Shown in pieces: positions 10,779 through 21,312 of a stretch of DNA of 64,000 bases. Position 1 is the stretch's first letter, and each line of letters begins with the position of its first letter. Origin of the DNA: Muscardinus avellanarius (Eukaryota; Chordata; Mammalia; Rodentia; Gliridae); contig OY726564.1 in the NCBI GenBank assembly GCA_963383645.1, forward strand, positions 108,393,040-108,457,039, given 5' to 3'. The notes below the pieces were generated by a model. The model saw nothing but the letters and a program-made list of their open reading frames with translations. It was not told the DNA's origin and made no database searches. The position numbers and the translations under genes were made by a program.

Positions 10779-11113
10779 AGCAGTGCTCAAGTATGTTAAT
10801 TACCATGACCTCTTATGGGTAAATTCCATGGGGAAAGAAAGAAGAAAAGCGACAGACACAGGAAAGAAAAAGAGACTCAGCCCTGACCACTGGGACTTGA
10901 TCCTACAGGAACAACTACCTGGCTGCTTACTCAGTTCTTATGCATTCACAAGCTTTCTAATATTACGAGTTCTTAAACTGGGTATTTCTTGTGCCTTGCC
11001 TCAATATGAGCAAGACAAAAAAGTAAATTTTGTATTGATCTGGTTGTCATTAATGTCTTATCAAAATCCACTCGAGCACTGCTTTCTCTCTTTTAAGCAA
11101 GTGAGCCTCCTAC
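10779..11113. other. Unique intron directly downstream of RASAL2 exon
   Basis: Non-repetitive intron on the donor side of the 11.1 kb exon. A plus-strand ORF runs through it, but it includes the exon's complement and is a shadow. Confidence 0.5.
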
Positions 11114-11223
11114 CTGTCGTCTGCATTGCGAAGGGAAGGAAGCCGGAAGCTCGTGTTTCTGTCGAGCTTCGACTGGCTTTTGGTCCTCTTGATGGAGCCT
11201 TTCAGGCGCTTGCTGAAGAATCC
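11114..11223 (-). CDS. RASAL2: RASAL2 internal coding exon ([16 protein letters not shown])
   Basis: On the minus strand a pyrimidine-rich tract ending ttcattctag is followed by a 110-base open segment and the donor gtagga. It encodes 36 residues starting [20 protein letters not shown] and ending [10 protein letters not shown], then two bases (AG) of an arginine or serine codon. The basic stretch [15 protein letters not shown] is a signature shared by the SynGAP, DAB2IP and RASAL2 proteins just before the C2/GAP region. The remaining residues fit RASAL2 better than DAB2IP. The exon starts in phase 0 and ends in phase 2, and its start matches the end of the upstream exon at 35.8 kb. From memory, other RASAL2 proteins read STDD where this one reads NADD. 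Five SINEs crowd the intron upstream of it. Confidence 0.95.
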
Positions 11224-11361
11224 CTAGAATGAAAAGCAGAATGTGTTGGGAGAGAACCAACAGGGAACCTGACCTTCTGCACCCGATTTGCAGAAGGTAT
11301 TCAGATTTTTATAATGATGACCTAACAAAAAACCCAACTTTTAATTTTAACTTTTTAATTT

Positions 11362-11558
11362 TTTTTTTTTTTTTGGTGGTACTGGGGTTCCTGGAAGCCC
11401 TTCTACCTCCGGGCTACACTCCCAGACCTATTTTTACATTTTTATTTGGAAACAGGGTCTCCTAAGCCAGCGCGCGCGGCTGGCTTCGAACCTGCGCGAT
11501 CCTCCTGTCTCTGCCTCCCAAGCGCGGGGATTACAAGCGTGCGCCACCACGCCTGGCT
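11362..11558 (-). mobile_element. B1-dID SINE, young type
   Basis: ggtggtactggggttcctgg to gcgccaccacgcctgg. Perfect 14-base target duplication taactttttaattt (11348-11361 and 11559-11572). The perfect inverted repeat aagccag...ctggctt lies at 11464-11486. Confidence 0.97.
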
Positions 11559-11674
11559 TAACTTTTTAATTTGGTAAATAATAATTCTTGAAACCCTTCG
11601 GTAATACGATGAGAATTTATTTCTTCTGTGATAATTAGGATAACAAACTTTATGACAAAACCAATTTTTCCTTA

Positions 11675-11882
11675 TTTTTTTTTTACGGGTCTGGGGATGG
11701 AACCCAGGGGCATATGACCTCCGAGATATACCCCTGCCCTATTTTTTATTCTTTATTATGAAACTGGGTCTCCCTGGGTTGCAGAGGGCCTCAGTACATT
11801 GCTGAGGCTGGCCTCGAGCCTGTGATCTTCCTGTGTCACCTCCCAAGTGCTGGGACTACAAGTGTACGTCATCACACCTGGC
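11675..11882 (-). mobile_element. B1-dID SINE, old type
   Basis: acgggtctggggatggaacc to gtacgtcatcacacctggc. Second of five adjacent minus-strand copies. Confidence 0.93.
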
Positions 11883-11891
11883 AGCATCTGC

Positions 11892-12109
11892 CTTTTTTTT
11901 TTTTTTTTTTTTTCAGGTCTGGGGATGGAACCCAGGCGCATTTGACCTCCGAGCTACACCTCCTGCCCTATTTTTTTTATTTTTTGAAACCGGGTCTCAC
12001 TGAGTTGCAGAGGGCCTCACTAAGTAGCTGAGGCTGTCCTCGAACCGTGATCCTCCGGTCTCAGCCTCCCAAATGCTGGGATGACAAGTGTGCGCCACCA
12101 CGTTTGGCC
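11892..12109 (-). mobile_element. B1-dID SINE, old type
   Basis: Poly(T) then caggtctggggatggaaccc to gcgccaccacgtttggcc. It abuts the previous copy with only about ten bases between them. Confidence 0.94.
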
Positions 12110-12179
12110 TTTTCCTTAATTTTTGTACTACTTATGTTGAAAACCTTTAGTATAACTAGTAGATTTTTATTTTATTTAT

Positions 12180-12398
12180 TTATTTATCTTTGTGGTACTG
12201 GGGATGGAACCCAGGGACATTCTACCTCCAAGCTACATCCCAGCCCTATTTTTTTTATTCTTTATTTTGAAACAGGGCTCACAGAAGAGCCCTCACAAAA
12301 GGGCCTCACTAAGTAGCTGAGGCTGTCTGCAAACCACAATTCTGTTGTCTCAGCCTCCCAAGTGCTGGAATTACAAGCATGTACCACCACACCCTGCT
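12180..12398 (-). mobile_element. B1-dID SINE, old type
   Basis: tgtggtactggggatggaac to gtaccaccacaccctgc. The middle is locally rearranged (cacagaagagccctcacaaa). Confidence 0.92.
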
Positions 12399-12492
12399 AC
12401 TAATAGATTATAAAACACAACAATAGAAGAACAAATTAGTCCTTCCTTAAAAAGGATCCTAACAATTTCAATAGAAATAAGCAAAGGTATAT

Positions 12493-12715
12493 TCTTTTTT
12501 TTTCTTTTTAAGTTTTTTAGTACTAGGGATTGAATGCATCCAGGGGCTTTCTAGCTCTCAGCTATACCCCACCCTAATTTTATTTTTATTTTGAACCAGG
12601 GTCTCACTAGGTTGATGAGGGCCTCACTACTTGCTGGGGCTGTCCTAGAACCTGCAATCCTCCAGTCTCAGCCTCCCAAGTCCTGAGATTACAGGCGTGT
12701 ACCAGCATGTGTGGC
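12493..12715 (-). mobile_element. B1-dID SINE, old and diverged
   Basis: Poly(T), ttagtactagggattgaatg to tgtaccagcatgtgtggc. Last of the five-copy minus-strand cluster. Confidence 0.9.
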
Positions 12716-12719
12716 TAAA

Positions 12720-13535
12720 GGCACGTTCAAAGGCCCTGACGTGAGAAGGTGTACTGAGGAACTCACAGGGGTCACACGCGAGGACAGAAGAAGCCTTAGC
12801 TCCAGATCCCCAGAAACAGTGAGCTCAGTAGCACAAGGTAATATGTTGTTGGTCCAAAGAGTGTTACAATTGAGTCTATGGCATTTTTAGACACTGTATT
12901 TGTAAAGTTAAAACTCAAAGCAGATAATGGACTTTAAAGAACAAAATGCTCTATAATCTTTGTTCCCTGCTGTCCTGCCACTTCCACCAAACCATCCAGA
13001 ATCCTCTGACCATATTCCTAGTCTCAGCCCCTGGCAAACGGTGAATACACAGTCAAAGTGTGTTGAATAAAAGAATACAAAAATGAGTGGTAATGGTCAC
13101 TAGTTTAAATAAATTTATAATCCAATTCTGAGTAGATAAAATCTTATAGAAACAAAGGTTATAATGAAAACAAATTCTGAGGTACAGAAAATTAATCACC
13201 TTTACATGAATATCAGTTTTTACAAGGTATTGTTTTATATAAGCTCTGCAACAAACATTTCCTTGAGGAAGCAAACTGGACCATTACCATCACATACATT
13301 TTATGTATTCCTTTGGTTAATACCAAACCCTACTGCTTTGAGGTGAAGACTGTTTGAGGATGAGCTAGGCATGCTTAAGTAAAGCCCCTACAGCATCCGG
13401 GTGGCCTGGCGTGCAGAGCCACAGCAGGCCAGCTGAGGGCCGGGCTTCTGCTCTGTGCGGCTCCCACTCAGCTAAGCCAAGCTCATTTCTGTGCTCTAGA
13501 GTTGTAGCCGCAGGATAAAGGTAATCTAACACATT
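12720..13535. other. Unique intron
   Basis: No recognisable repeat or exon. It includes a moderately GC-rich patch at 13380-13500 without coding features. Confidence 0.45.
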
Positions 13536-13716
13536 ACATGCAGTCATGAGCTGCACACCCATGTTTTAGTCTTCAATGAGCCGCATATATGACAGTGGTC
13601 CCATAAGATTATTATGGAGCTGAAAAGTAGGTTTGTGCAGGTACACTGTATGAAATCGCCTAGTGACACACATCTCAGGACCCAGCCTGTGTTTAAGCGA
13701 CATGTTGACTGTACTA
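13536..13716 (+). mobile_element. Tigger-like MITE (non-autonomous, pogo superfamily)
   Basis: It starts cagtcatgagctgcac, holds gccgcatatatgacagtggt then cccataagattattatgg and gaaatcgcctagtgacac, and ends aagcgacatgttgactgta. The ends are imperfect inverted repeats (cagtcat... / ...tgactg). The 3' half shares the gtacactRtatga words with the Tigger-like segment at 2.4-2.5 kb. Confidence 0.7.
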
Positions 13717-13980
13717 GTTTTCAAAGCTTCGATCACTTCCAGTGTCATATCAATGGACCACAAACAAAATACCCAAAACCAAAAACTAAAAATTCCCAAA
13801 CACATGACCACACCTAAGCTCAATGGGGAAGTGATAGGTGACTTCATACCCACCACATACCCAGAAAGGGAACTGAAATACGTGGCCAACAGCAGCATCA
13901 CAGGTCACCACGGTGCCTATCAAGCATATTTTTTAAAATACAAGGCATTGCTCCGCTCATTAGAAAAGAATGGAAACAAA

Positions 13981-14385
13981 AGAAAAAAATATTCTCTGGT
14001 AAGAAAGAAAGCACCACCCCAGTACCACCAAAAAAAAAAAAAAAAAAAAAAAAAAAAGAAAGCAAAAAGAAATATTGAACTGTTATCTTTTAGTCATCAA
14101 AAGCTTGGTATCAGACAAATGAAACGGTTTTGTGAGATTATCATCGTTAATATTGGATAAATTGCTATAAAACTAGATGTCAACCACTAAGCCAAGCATG
14201 GGAAGGAGGGATGGGGAGGGAATGGGGTGGGGATCGGGTAGGGGCTAACTGGGCGATGTGTGCATGTATGTCTACAAAAGTATTTTCTTTATACCATTAT
14301 GATGTATGAATACATTGCACCAATAAAAAAAATTAAAAAAATTAAAAAATTAAAAAATTTAAAAAAAAAGAAAAAAAAAAAAAAA
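13981..14385 (+). mobile_element. Target-duplication-bounded L1 3' end fused to a SINE tail
   Basis: A perfect 19-base duplication, agaaaagaatggaaacaaa, lies at 13962-13980 and 14386-14404. Between the copies, in order, are a SINE 3' end (ccccagtaccacc plus about 27 A), an L1-like segment, a G-rich L1 3'UTR tract (about 14200-14250), a 3' end around gtatgaatacattgcaccaa, and a poly(A)-rich tail. This is one retroposition event of a chimeric or nested template. Confidence 0.8.
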
Positions 14386-14404
14386 AGAAAAGAATGGAAA
14401 CAAA

Positions 14405-15005
14405 CTTACCTGAACTTGAAGTAGGGCTATTTAGATGACTGAAGAAAAATGCTTACGTTATATTCTACTGTCACTGATGCCCAAAGCGCAAGTGCAGGGC
14501 TGGGGTGATACTTAGAATCAACCATGTCTCCTACACAATCTTAGTGTTATCAGGGAGCGTTACAGTCATTCATCCTCCAAACCAAAGGATCTATTTACTA
14601 TTTTCTGTGACTCAATTAGAATGAGTCACCACATTTTCTCATACATGTAATTAGCAAACCAGACTTGGAATTTTAGAATTCTAGTAACATTGTTAGAGTT
14701 GTTTCAAAAACCAATGGCCAAGGTTGAGATCCAGCCCAGGGAACTGACAGGATATATATGCAAACATTTCTGGTAAAAATATTGTTAAGCAGTTGAGTGA
14801 AAAAGTCTGTCAGTGCTTGCTCGTTTAGTACTTTAATTTTTGCAGCATTTATTGGATCATACTATCACACTTTGTATTTTAATATATTTATTTAATAAAA
14901 TTTATTATGTCAATCTGTGGTATAGAATTGTACCAGGAGTTATAAGAGAATCAAAGATAAACACAAACTAATCCTTAAAGTAGCTTGTCATTTAATATGG
15001 AATTT
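14405..15005. other. Unique intron
   Basis: AT-rich and non-repetitive, with no supported feature. Confidence 0.45.
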
Positions 15006-15118
15006 AGATGTTATATACATATATAGGCTTATCAGTAGACTGGGCGTGGCTGAGGAAGGGCTCTCTGAACACAAGGATACCTCCCAAACCGGAAAATAAG
15101 CAAAGACTAAAAATCCCC

Positions 15119-15120
<2 letters not shown>

Positions 15121-15160
<40 letters not shown>
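15121..15160 (+). repeat. (CA)n microsatellite
   Basis: About 20 CA units followed by an acgcgtgtgcgcgcacg alternating purine-pyrimidine stretch. ORFs across it are artefacts. Confidence 0.97.
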
Positions 15161-15161
<1 letters not shown>

Positions 15162-15574
15162 CGCGTGTGCGCGCACGCCAAGGACTGTGTGGCAACTATA
15201 AAAGGTGTAACATGCATAATGGGACAAGCAGAGGCAAAGAGGAAGGAATACAAGAAACACCTGAAACAGAGATGGCTGAAAATTTCCCAAATTAGAGTGG
15301 AACACCAAACTAGACCTCCAGAGAACAGAAGCTGCAGAGATGCCAGACACAAAACAAACGCAAACACCCCAGATAAAACACCACCACACCTGGGCATACC
15401 TCAAGTACAGAAAACCAAAGATAAGGAAAAAATCCTGAGAGAAGCCACAGGTGGGGGTAGGGTGGGGGTGGGGGAGGACCCACTGTGCGTAGAGAGAAAT
15501 AAAGACCGGACTGCTCAGAAAACATGGAAACAAGAGTTGAGTAAAATACTTGAAGTGTTGAGAGACAGGGGACA

Positions 15575-15608
15575 CACACACACACGCACACACACACACA
15601 CACACACC
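15575..15608 (+). repeat. (CA)n microsatellite inside old L1
   Basis: Short interrupted CA run (with one CG unit) in the L1 ORF1 region. Confidence 0.95.
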
Positions 15609-15670
15609 CTAAAACATAATTGAGAAATTCACTGCCTGTAGACCTGCCTGACAAGAAATGTTACAAGAAG

Positions 15671-15852
15671 CAGGGCACAGTAGCCCACACCTGTAATTCC
15701 AGTATTTTGGAGGCTAAGAAAGGAGGATTGCAAGTTCAAGGTCAGGCATGGCAACAGACCCTGTTTTAAAATACAAATTAGAAAAAGGGGGACTTAGCTC
15801 AGTGGTCCAGTGTCCCTGGGTTCAGTCCCCAGGACCCCTCCCCCTACAAAGG
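15671..15852 (+). mobile_element. B1-dID SINE in old L1
   Basis: cagggcacagtagcccacac to gggttcagtccccaggaccc. Target duplication gaaatgttacaagaag / ggaatgttaaaagaag shows the L1 sequence it entered. Confidence 0.93.
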
Positions 15853-16263
15853 AATGTTAAAAGAAGTTCCTTAGAGAGAAGAAAAGTGGACTATTTAAAG
15901 AAAAGCAGAGAAATGAAGGTAAAGAAAACCCTTATCTTTTAAATTCTTCATTGATTTAAGATAATTAGTTCATGATAACAGCAAATATACTTGATGATGT
16001 GTGCTCATGTATTATCATACACGTTTACATAAAAATGAAAGGCAGCAGCAGTACAAAGGACTGGAGGGAGAAATCACTATTGTTGTGTTATCTTAAGGTA
16101 TTCACTCGCACATGAAAAGCTACAGTGTTACTTGAAAGTGGATGTAAATTCATTATAAGTGTATGTAGCACACTGCAGGGGTACAACTAAAAAGAGTAGA
16201 AGAATTATAACTACTATGTTATGAAGGGAGAAATATAAAAAAAAATACCAAACTAAAACCAAG

Positions 16264-16453
16264 AAAGGAGCTGTGTGCCATGGCACATAATCCCAGTACT
16301 TGGGAGGTTGAGACAGGAAGATTGCAGGTTCAAGACTAGTCTCAGCAACTTAGTGAGACTCTAAACAACCTAGCGAGATCCTGTTTCCAAATAAAAAAAT
16401 AAAATAGTGTTGGGGTTGTAGGTCAGAGGTAGAAGGCCCTGGGTTCAATTCCC

Positions 16454-16460
<7 letters not shown>
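16264..16460 (+). mobile_element. B1-dID SINE with CA tail
   Basis: ggagctgtgtgccatggcac to gggttcaattcccagtaac, followed directly by (CA)n at 16459-16505 in place of poly(A). Confidence 0.9.

Positions 16461-16505
<45 letters not shown>
16459..16505 (+). repeat. (CA)n at SINE tail
   Basis: About 23 CA units continuing the SINE end ccagtaacaca. Confidence 0.98.
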
Positions 16506-16506
<1 letters not shown>

Positions 16507-16734
16507 AACATCAAAACAAAAAACAAATCATGAAAGGCAGAAAAAGACCAGAAGACAAAGTAATCTAACAATACTGGCAATAGCTTTGAATATCAATTAT
16601 CAATTGTCTAAGGTACCAATTAAAAGGTACTACCAGACTGGTTCAAAAAACAAGACACAACCATGTGCTCTCTGCGATAAGTCCACATTAAATACAGTAG
16701 CCCACATTAAAGACATGGATTAAAAGTAAATGTA

Positions 16735-16894
16735 GGCCGGGCGTGGTGGCGCACGCTTGTAATCCCCGCGCTTGGGAGACGGAGACAGGAGGATCAGGAG
16801 ACCCTGTTTCCAAATAAAAATGTAAAAATAGGCCTGGGAGTGTAGCCCAGAGGTAGAAGGGCTTCCATGAACCCCAGTACCACTGCCACCAAAA
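16735..16894 (+). mobile_element. B1-dID SINE, young type, internally deleted
   Basis: ggccgggcgtggtggcgcac jumps from gacaggaggatc straight to aggagaccctgtttcc, losing the end of the B1 arm. Target duplication aaaagtaaatgta at 16722-16734 and 16895-16907. Confidence 0.95.
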
Positions 16895-17162
16895 AAAAGT
16901 AAATGTAAAAAAATATACACCATGCCAACATCAGTTGCGTGTGTTCTTAATTTCAGGCAAACTGATATCAGAACAAGGTCAGTTCCAGGGACACAATGGC
17001 ACTGCATAACAATAAAGAGGGTACTTCTCCACAATCCTCAGTGTGTGTGCCTAGCAACACAGCACCGCACAACCTGAAGCAAAACCTGATAAAATCACAG
17101 GGGAAATGGATGAAGGCCCTGTTGTAGCTGGGCACTTCACACCCTTCTATCAGAAGTAGAGA

Positions 17163-17386
17163 AGCCGGGCGTGGTGGCCACACTTGTCATCCCAGCATTC
17201 GGGAGGCTGAGACCAGAGGATCATGGTTCGCGGACAGCCTCAGCTACATAGTGAGGCCTCTGCAACTCAGTGAGACCTGGTTTCAAAATAAAGAATAAAA
17301 AATAGGGCAGGGGGTGTAGCTCGGAGGTCAAATGCCCCTGGGTTCCATCCCCAGACCCGCAAAAAAAAAAAAAAAAAAAAAAAAAA
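17163..17386 (+). mobile_element. B1-dID SINE, old type
   Basis: agccgggcgtggtggccac to ccatccccagacccgc plus a long poly(A). Target duplication agaagtagagaag / agaagtagggaga. Confidence 0.95.
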
Positions 17387-17934
17387 AGAAGTAGGGAGAT
17401 CCAGGGCAGACAGGAAAGCAGTGAGGTCATTGATGAACTCAACTGCACCGTCAATCAACTGGATGGAACTGACATCTATGGACTACTCCATCCCACAAGA
17501 GCAGAATTCTTCTTGAGGTCATGTGGAATACTCACCAAGGTAGCAAATTCTGGGCCATCAAACAACTTAAATATGTTAAATATGATTAATGTATTATATA
17601 ATATCTGCATTCATCAAATCACAGTGAAATTAAACTAGAAATTAGTAACAAAGATGTCTGGGAAAACGTGAAGATTAAACAACGTATAGGTCAAAGTAGA
17701 AATGGGTAATTAAAAAATGCATGGAAAAAATACTTTGAACCAAAGGAAAACAGACAAGACATCTAAATGTGCGGGATGCAGCTGAAAACAGTACTTGGAG
17801 GGGCACTTAAAGCACTGAATGTTGGAATGTTGGAACAGAAGAAAGACATAAAATCAATGTTATTTCCTACCTTAGAAAACTAGAAATAGAAGATCAATTT
17901 TAATGCAAAATAAGTGTAAGAAATAACAAAACTT

Positions 17935-18122
17935 AGCTGGGTGTGGTGGCACACACTTGTAATCTCAGCACTCAAGAGCCTGAGACGGGAGGATCCAAGT
18001 TCTCGGCCAGCCTCAGCTACTTAGCGAGGCCCTGTTTCAAAATAAAGAACAACAACAACAAAAAAAACGGGGGCTGGGGAGGTAGCTGGGTGGTAGAATG
18101 CCCCTGGATTCAACCCCGAGCA

Positions 18123-18123
<1 letters not shown>
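17935..18123 (+). mobile_element. B1-dID SINE with CA tail
   Basis: gctgggtgtggtggcacac to attcaaccccgagcatcac, followed directly by (CA)n. Confidence 0.94.

Positions 18124-18170
<47 letters not shown>
18124..18170 (+). repeat. (CA)n at SINE tail
   Basis: About 23 CA units directly after the dID arm. Confidence 0.98.
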
Positions 18171-18382
18171 AAAAATTAGAGTGGAAATCAATAAAATTGA
18201 AAATAGGAGGTAAAAAGAGAAAAATCACTGAAAACAAAAGCTGGTCCCTTGAAATAATCAAAAGAACTGATAAGCCTATGTATCTAGGCTAAGAAAAAAA
18301 GAGAGAAGACACAACTTACTAATATCAGAAAGCAAAAAGACATCACTAGAGATTCCATGGACATTACAATGATAACAGAGGA

Positions 18383-18556
18383 AGCCAGGCATGTAGCTAC
18401 AGGCCAGCACTCACAGTGCCTGGCAGGCCGAGACAGGAGGGTGGGAGGCTCCAGGACAGCTCCAGCAGCCTAGCGAGACCCTGTTTCCAGATAAAAATAA
18501 AAAGAGCTGGGGGAGTAGCATGAAGGTAGAATGTCTCCGGGTTTATCCCTAGTAAG
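18383..18556 (+). mobile_element. B1-dID SINE, diverged
   Basis: gaagccaggcatgtagctac to ccgggtttatccctagtaag. GA-rich sequence follows at 18557-18630. Confidence 0.88.
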
Positions 18557-18630
18557 AGGAGCGGGTAGGGAGGTCAGGAGAGAGAAGGGGAAGGAAGGGA
18601 AAGAGAGGGAAGGAGCGGGGAGGAGAGAAT

Positions 18631-19440
18631 AAGAATGCTTTGGCAAATTTAGACTATTCTTTCTTTTCTCCTCCCCCTGACAGAGTAGAAAAGGATTTTT
18701 CTCTGATATTCACTCTAAGAACTTGGTAACGTTCCAGAAGGTAAAACTAAAACAAGGAGCTCTCTCCAGGTCCCCTTGGAATTTTTATCTCAGATATCTC
18801 GGTACCAAACCTCTAGCAATTCATCAATAACGGTTCAAGTTTCCCTACCCAGAGACAAGAAGTCTTGTCTCTGAACTTTTGAGGGATGGGATAATGCTGT
18901 ATCCATCTTAACATCCACCAGTGTTTAGTTCACCCCATATCTGATAAAGAGATAAACATTATAGTTGTTTTAGGAATACAGATAAGGGGAAGTTCCAGAT
19001 CACACAGTGGTCAGTTCCTGAAGGTAAATGAAACAGTTTCAGAATTCTGCTGTCACCTCCTGATGGAACCAAAGCATGCTTTTTACCTGAGAGCACGCTT
19101 CCCTTAGAGCACTGTCTGATAGGAGATTTTCATTCTCTTGAACTCAACCTTCAACCAGGAAGAGGAAGCTCGGCTTTTCCTAACTCACCACGACCGTTTC
19201 CAGTCCATTATTCCATAACACATAGGCTGGAGTAAAAGCCTGCTCTCGCGTGGCTCCCGCCTTCCTGACTTAGTGTGCCTTCTCTGTTGCTCTCATACAC
19301 AGTCTGACATTCTCCTTTCACTCTGACTGAGAGAAGAAGCCATGTCCAAGGAAACCAACAATGAGACAAGATAACCACACAAAGCAGTCAGAAATAAATA
19401 GCACTTGCATTTCTCAAAGAAAAATTTTTGCTATAAAAAA
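18631..19440. other. Unique intron
   Basis: No recognisable repeat, exon or RNA gene. Confidence 0.45.
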
Positions 19441-19449
19441 AGAAATAGG

Positions 19450-19648
19450 AGCCAGGTGTGGCATACACCTGTAATCTTGGGAGACTAAAACAGGAAGATC
19501 ACAGGTTCAAGGACAGCCTCAGCAGCCTGGCAAAACTCTCTGCAACCTAGCTAGGCACTGTTTAAAAATACAAAAAATAAAATGGCCAGGAGTGTAGTTC
19601 AGAGGTAGAATGCTAGAATGCCTCTGGGTTCAATCTCCGGTACCACCA
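19450..19648 (+). mobile_element. B1-dID SINE
   Basis: gagccaggtgtggcatacac to caatctccggtaccacc; the tail has grown into a purine repeat. Confidence 0.92.
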
Positions 19649-19800
19649 AAAGGAAAGAGAGAGAGAGGAGAGGGGAGAGGGGAGAGGGGAGGTAGGGAGA
19701 GGGGAGAGAGGAGAGAGGAGAAAGGGGAGAGGAAGAAGAAGAAGAAGAAGAGGAGGAGGAGGAGGAGGAAGAAATGAATAGAGGAAGGAAGGAAGAGGGA
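19649..19800 (+). repeat. Polypurine repeat (GGAGA)n/(GAA)n/(GGA)n at SINE tail
   Basis: About 150 nearly pure purine bases, with several unit types in succession. Confidence 0.97.
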
Positions 19801-21015
19801 AGAACTAAGGAAGCAAGAGAGCTTCCTTAGGAGGCGGAGTGAGAATGTACAGCTCACACAGCTCATTCCTTCATCAATAGCCGACCAATAGCGAGGCAGA
19901 GAAGGCACCTGACTTTCCTATGTTAACAGAGATGCCAATCGGCTGAGCAGAACCTTGAGCGCGGGCAGCCTGACTCTTGAACCCGGTTTTAACCACGGTG
20001 CCGTGCTCATTCTCCACGTTCCAACTCCTCTTCAATATTCCAAGCTTCATAATATACCTATTTCCCCCATGCACTGTATTGAATTTCTATATAAATCTTA
20101 CAGAATATATCACAAAGAGCCAGGAATGCAACATAATTCAAAATATGAGGAATGGGGAATAAAAAAAACCCCACCAGTATGACATTTGATTTATAAGGAT
20201 TTACCCCTTGGGTTTCTATTTATATAATTCCACTAAAGCAAAATCCTATTGAAATTACTTTTATATGTAACTGAATCTTCAAGTATAAAATTTAAAAATA
20301 TATGAACCCAATAGGAAAATGCTTCACAGTTATGATTAATATGTCTTATGAAGATGTGAAGAATGTAAATGTTGCTTCTATAAGTTTTCCCCCAAAACCC
20401 AGGAGCAAAAATAGAAAGGAAGGAGAGAAAGACTATAAATACACTGACTTCATCCTCTGAACCGACAACAACCTCTTCTAATAAAACACTCGACACAACG
20501 CCTGCCTTAACCGATTCTCCTTTGAAATGCTGTTGCTACATCCACAGTTCTTAAAAACAGCAAGAAGTCCATCATCATAAAAAAAAAATGGTCACAGCAT
20601 TGATACTACTAAAAACAACTTACTTTGAGTAGTTAGTACCCAGTATTTCCCCTCAAAATACTAAAATTAGCCCCTGTCTGTGGAGGCAAAGCCTGGTTCT
20701 ACCTCTCTCTGCAGCTCAGTGACATTAAGACAGTGGTAACTCAAGTTGTTCGCCGCCTGCAGTCTGGAGCAAGCCCGGAAGACTGCACTTGGCCATCTGG
20801 GCACGTTGGTAGCTGAAACAAAGCTGCTCCTACGCAACCGCTCTGGGGAGCCTCGGCGGTGGTAAGGAGACACTGGCTTGCCGGCAGCCTGGCACTGCTG
20901 CGGTTCCCTTAGGCAGGGAAACATGGCATCGCCTTCCACACAAAAACACAGGGACGGGAGACACACCCGCTATGATCTTGCTTGAGACCATGTCACATCG
21001 GTGACTACACAAGGG
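19801..21015. other. Unique intron
   Basis: Non-repetitive. A mildly GC-rich patch at 20740-20960 gives long minus-strand frames, but I found no splice-flanked exon or known protein words. Confidence 0.4.
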
Positions 21016-21027
21016 ATTGAAGACAGT

Positions 21028-21036
21028 TTCCTTCCT

Positions 21037-21078
<42 letters not shown>

Positions 21079-21097
21079 TTCCTTCCTTCCTTCCTTC
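21028..21097 (+). repeat. (CTTT)n/(CCTT)n at SINE tail
   Basis: TTTC units then TTCC units, adjoining the poly(T) of the next SINE. This is an expanded A-tail on the minus strand. Confidence 0.97.
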
Positions 21098-21312
21098 TTC
21101 TTTTTTTTTTTTTTTTTTGCGTGTCTGGGGATGGAACCCAGGGGCATTAGACCTCTGAGCTACACCCCCTGCCCTATTTTTTATTTTGAAACCAGGTCTC
21201 GCTGAGTTGCAAAGGGCCTCACTAAGTAGCTGAGAGTGTCCGCGAACCACGATCCTCCGGTCTCAGCCTCCCGAATGCTGGGATTACAAGCGTGTGCCAC
21301 CACGCCCGGCTA
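21098..21312 (-). mobile_element. B1-dID SINE, old type
   Basis: gtgtctggggatggaaccc to gtgtgccaccacgcccggc. Confidence 0.95.

Larger units (their letters stand above)
15190..18380 (+). mobile_element. Ancient L1 (L1M-like), ORF1 end and ORF2 start, carrying six SINEs
   Basis: Old L1 anchors occur in order: gatggctgaaaatttcccaa (15270), cagaaaaccaaagataagg (15408), gtgttgagagacaggg (15557), acctgcctgacaagaaatgt (15642), ccaattaaaaggtactaccag (16618), atatacaccatgccaacat (16913), agaattcttcttgaggtcatg (17503), gtgaaattaaactagaaatt (17624), gcgggatgcagctgaaaac (17771) and aatcactgaaaacaaaagct (18222). The SINEs at 15671, 16264, 16735, 17163, 17935 and 18383 sit inside it. Coding capacity is lost. 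Antisense to RASAL2. Confidence 0.85.

Noticed and set aside
10284..10806. Overlapping long frames on both strands at 10.3-10.8 kb
   Set aside because: GC-rich body of an LTR-like segment ending in a MaLR-type terminus; no splice sites or known protein words.
10783..11232. 149-codon plus-strand frame
   Set aside because: It runs through the complement of the RASAL2 exon at 11114-11223; the real coding strand is minus.
15121..15608. CA-rich direct repeats that look array-like
   Set aside because: Simple dinucleotide repeats without spacers; not a CRISPR array.
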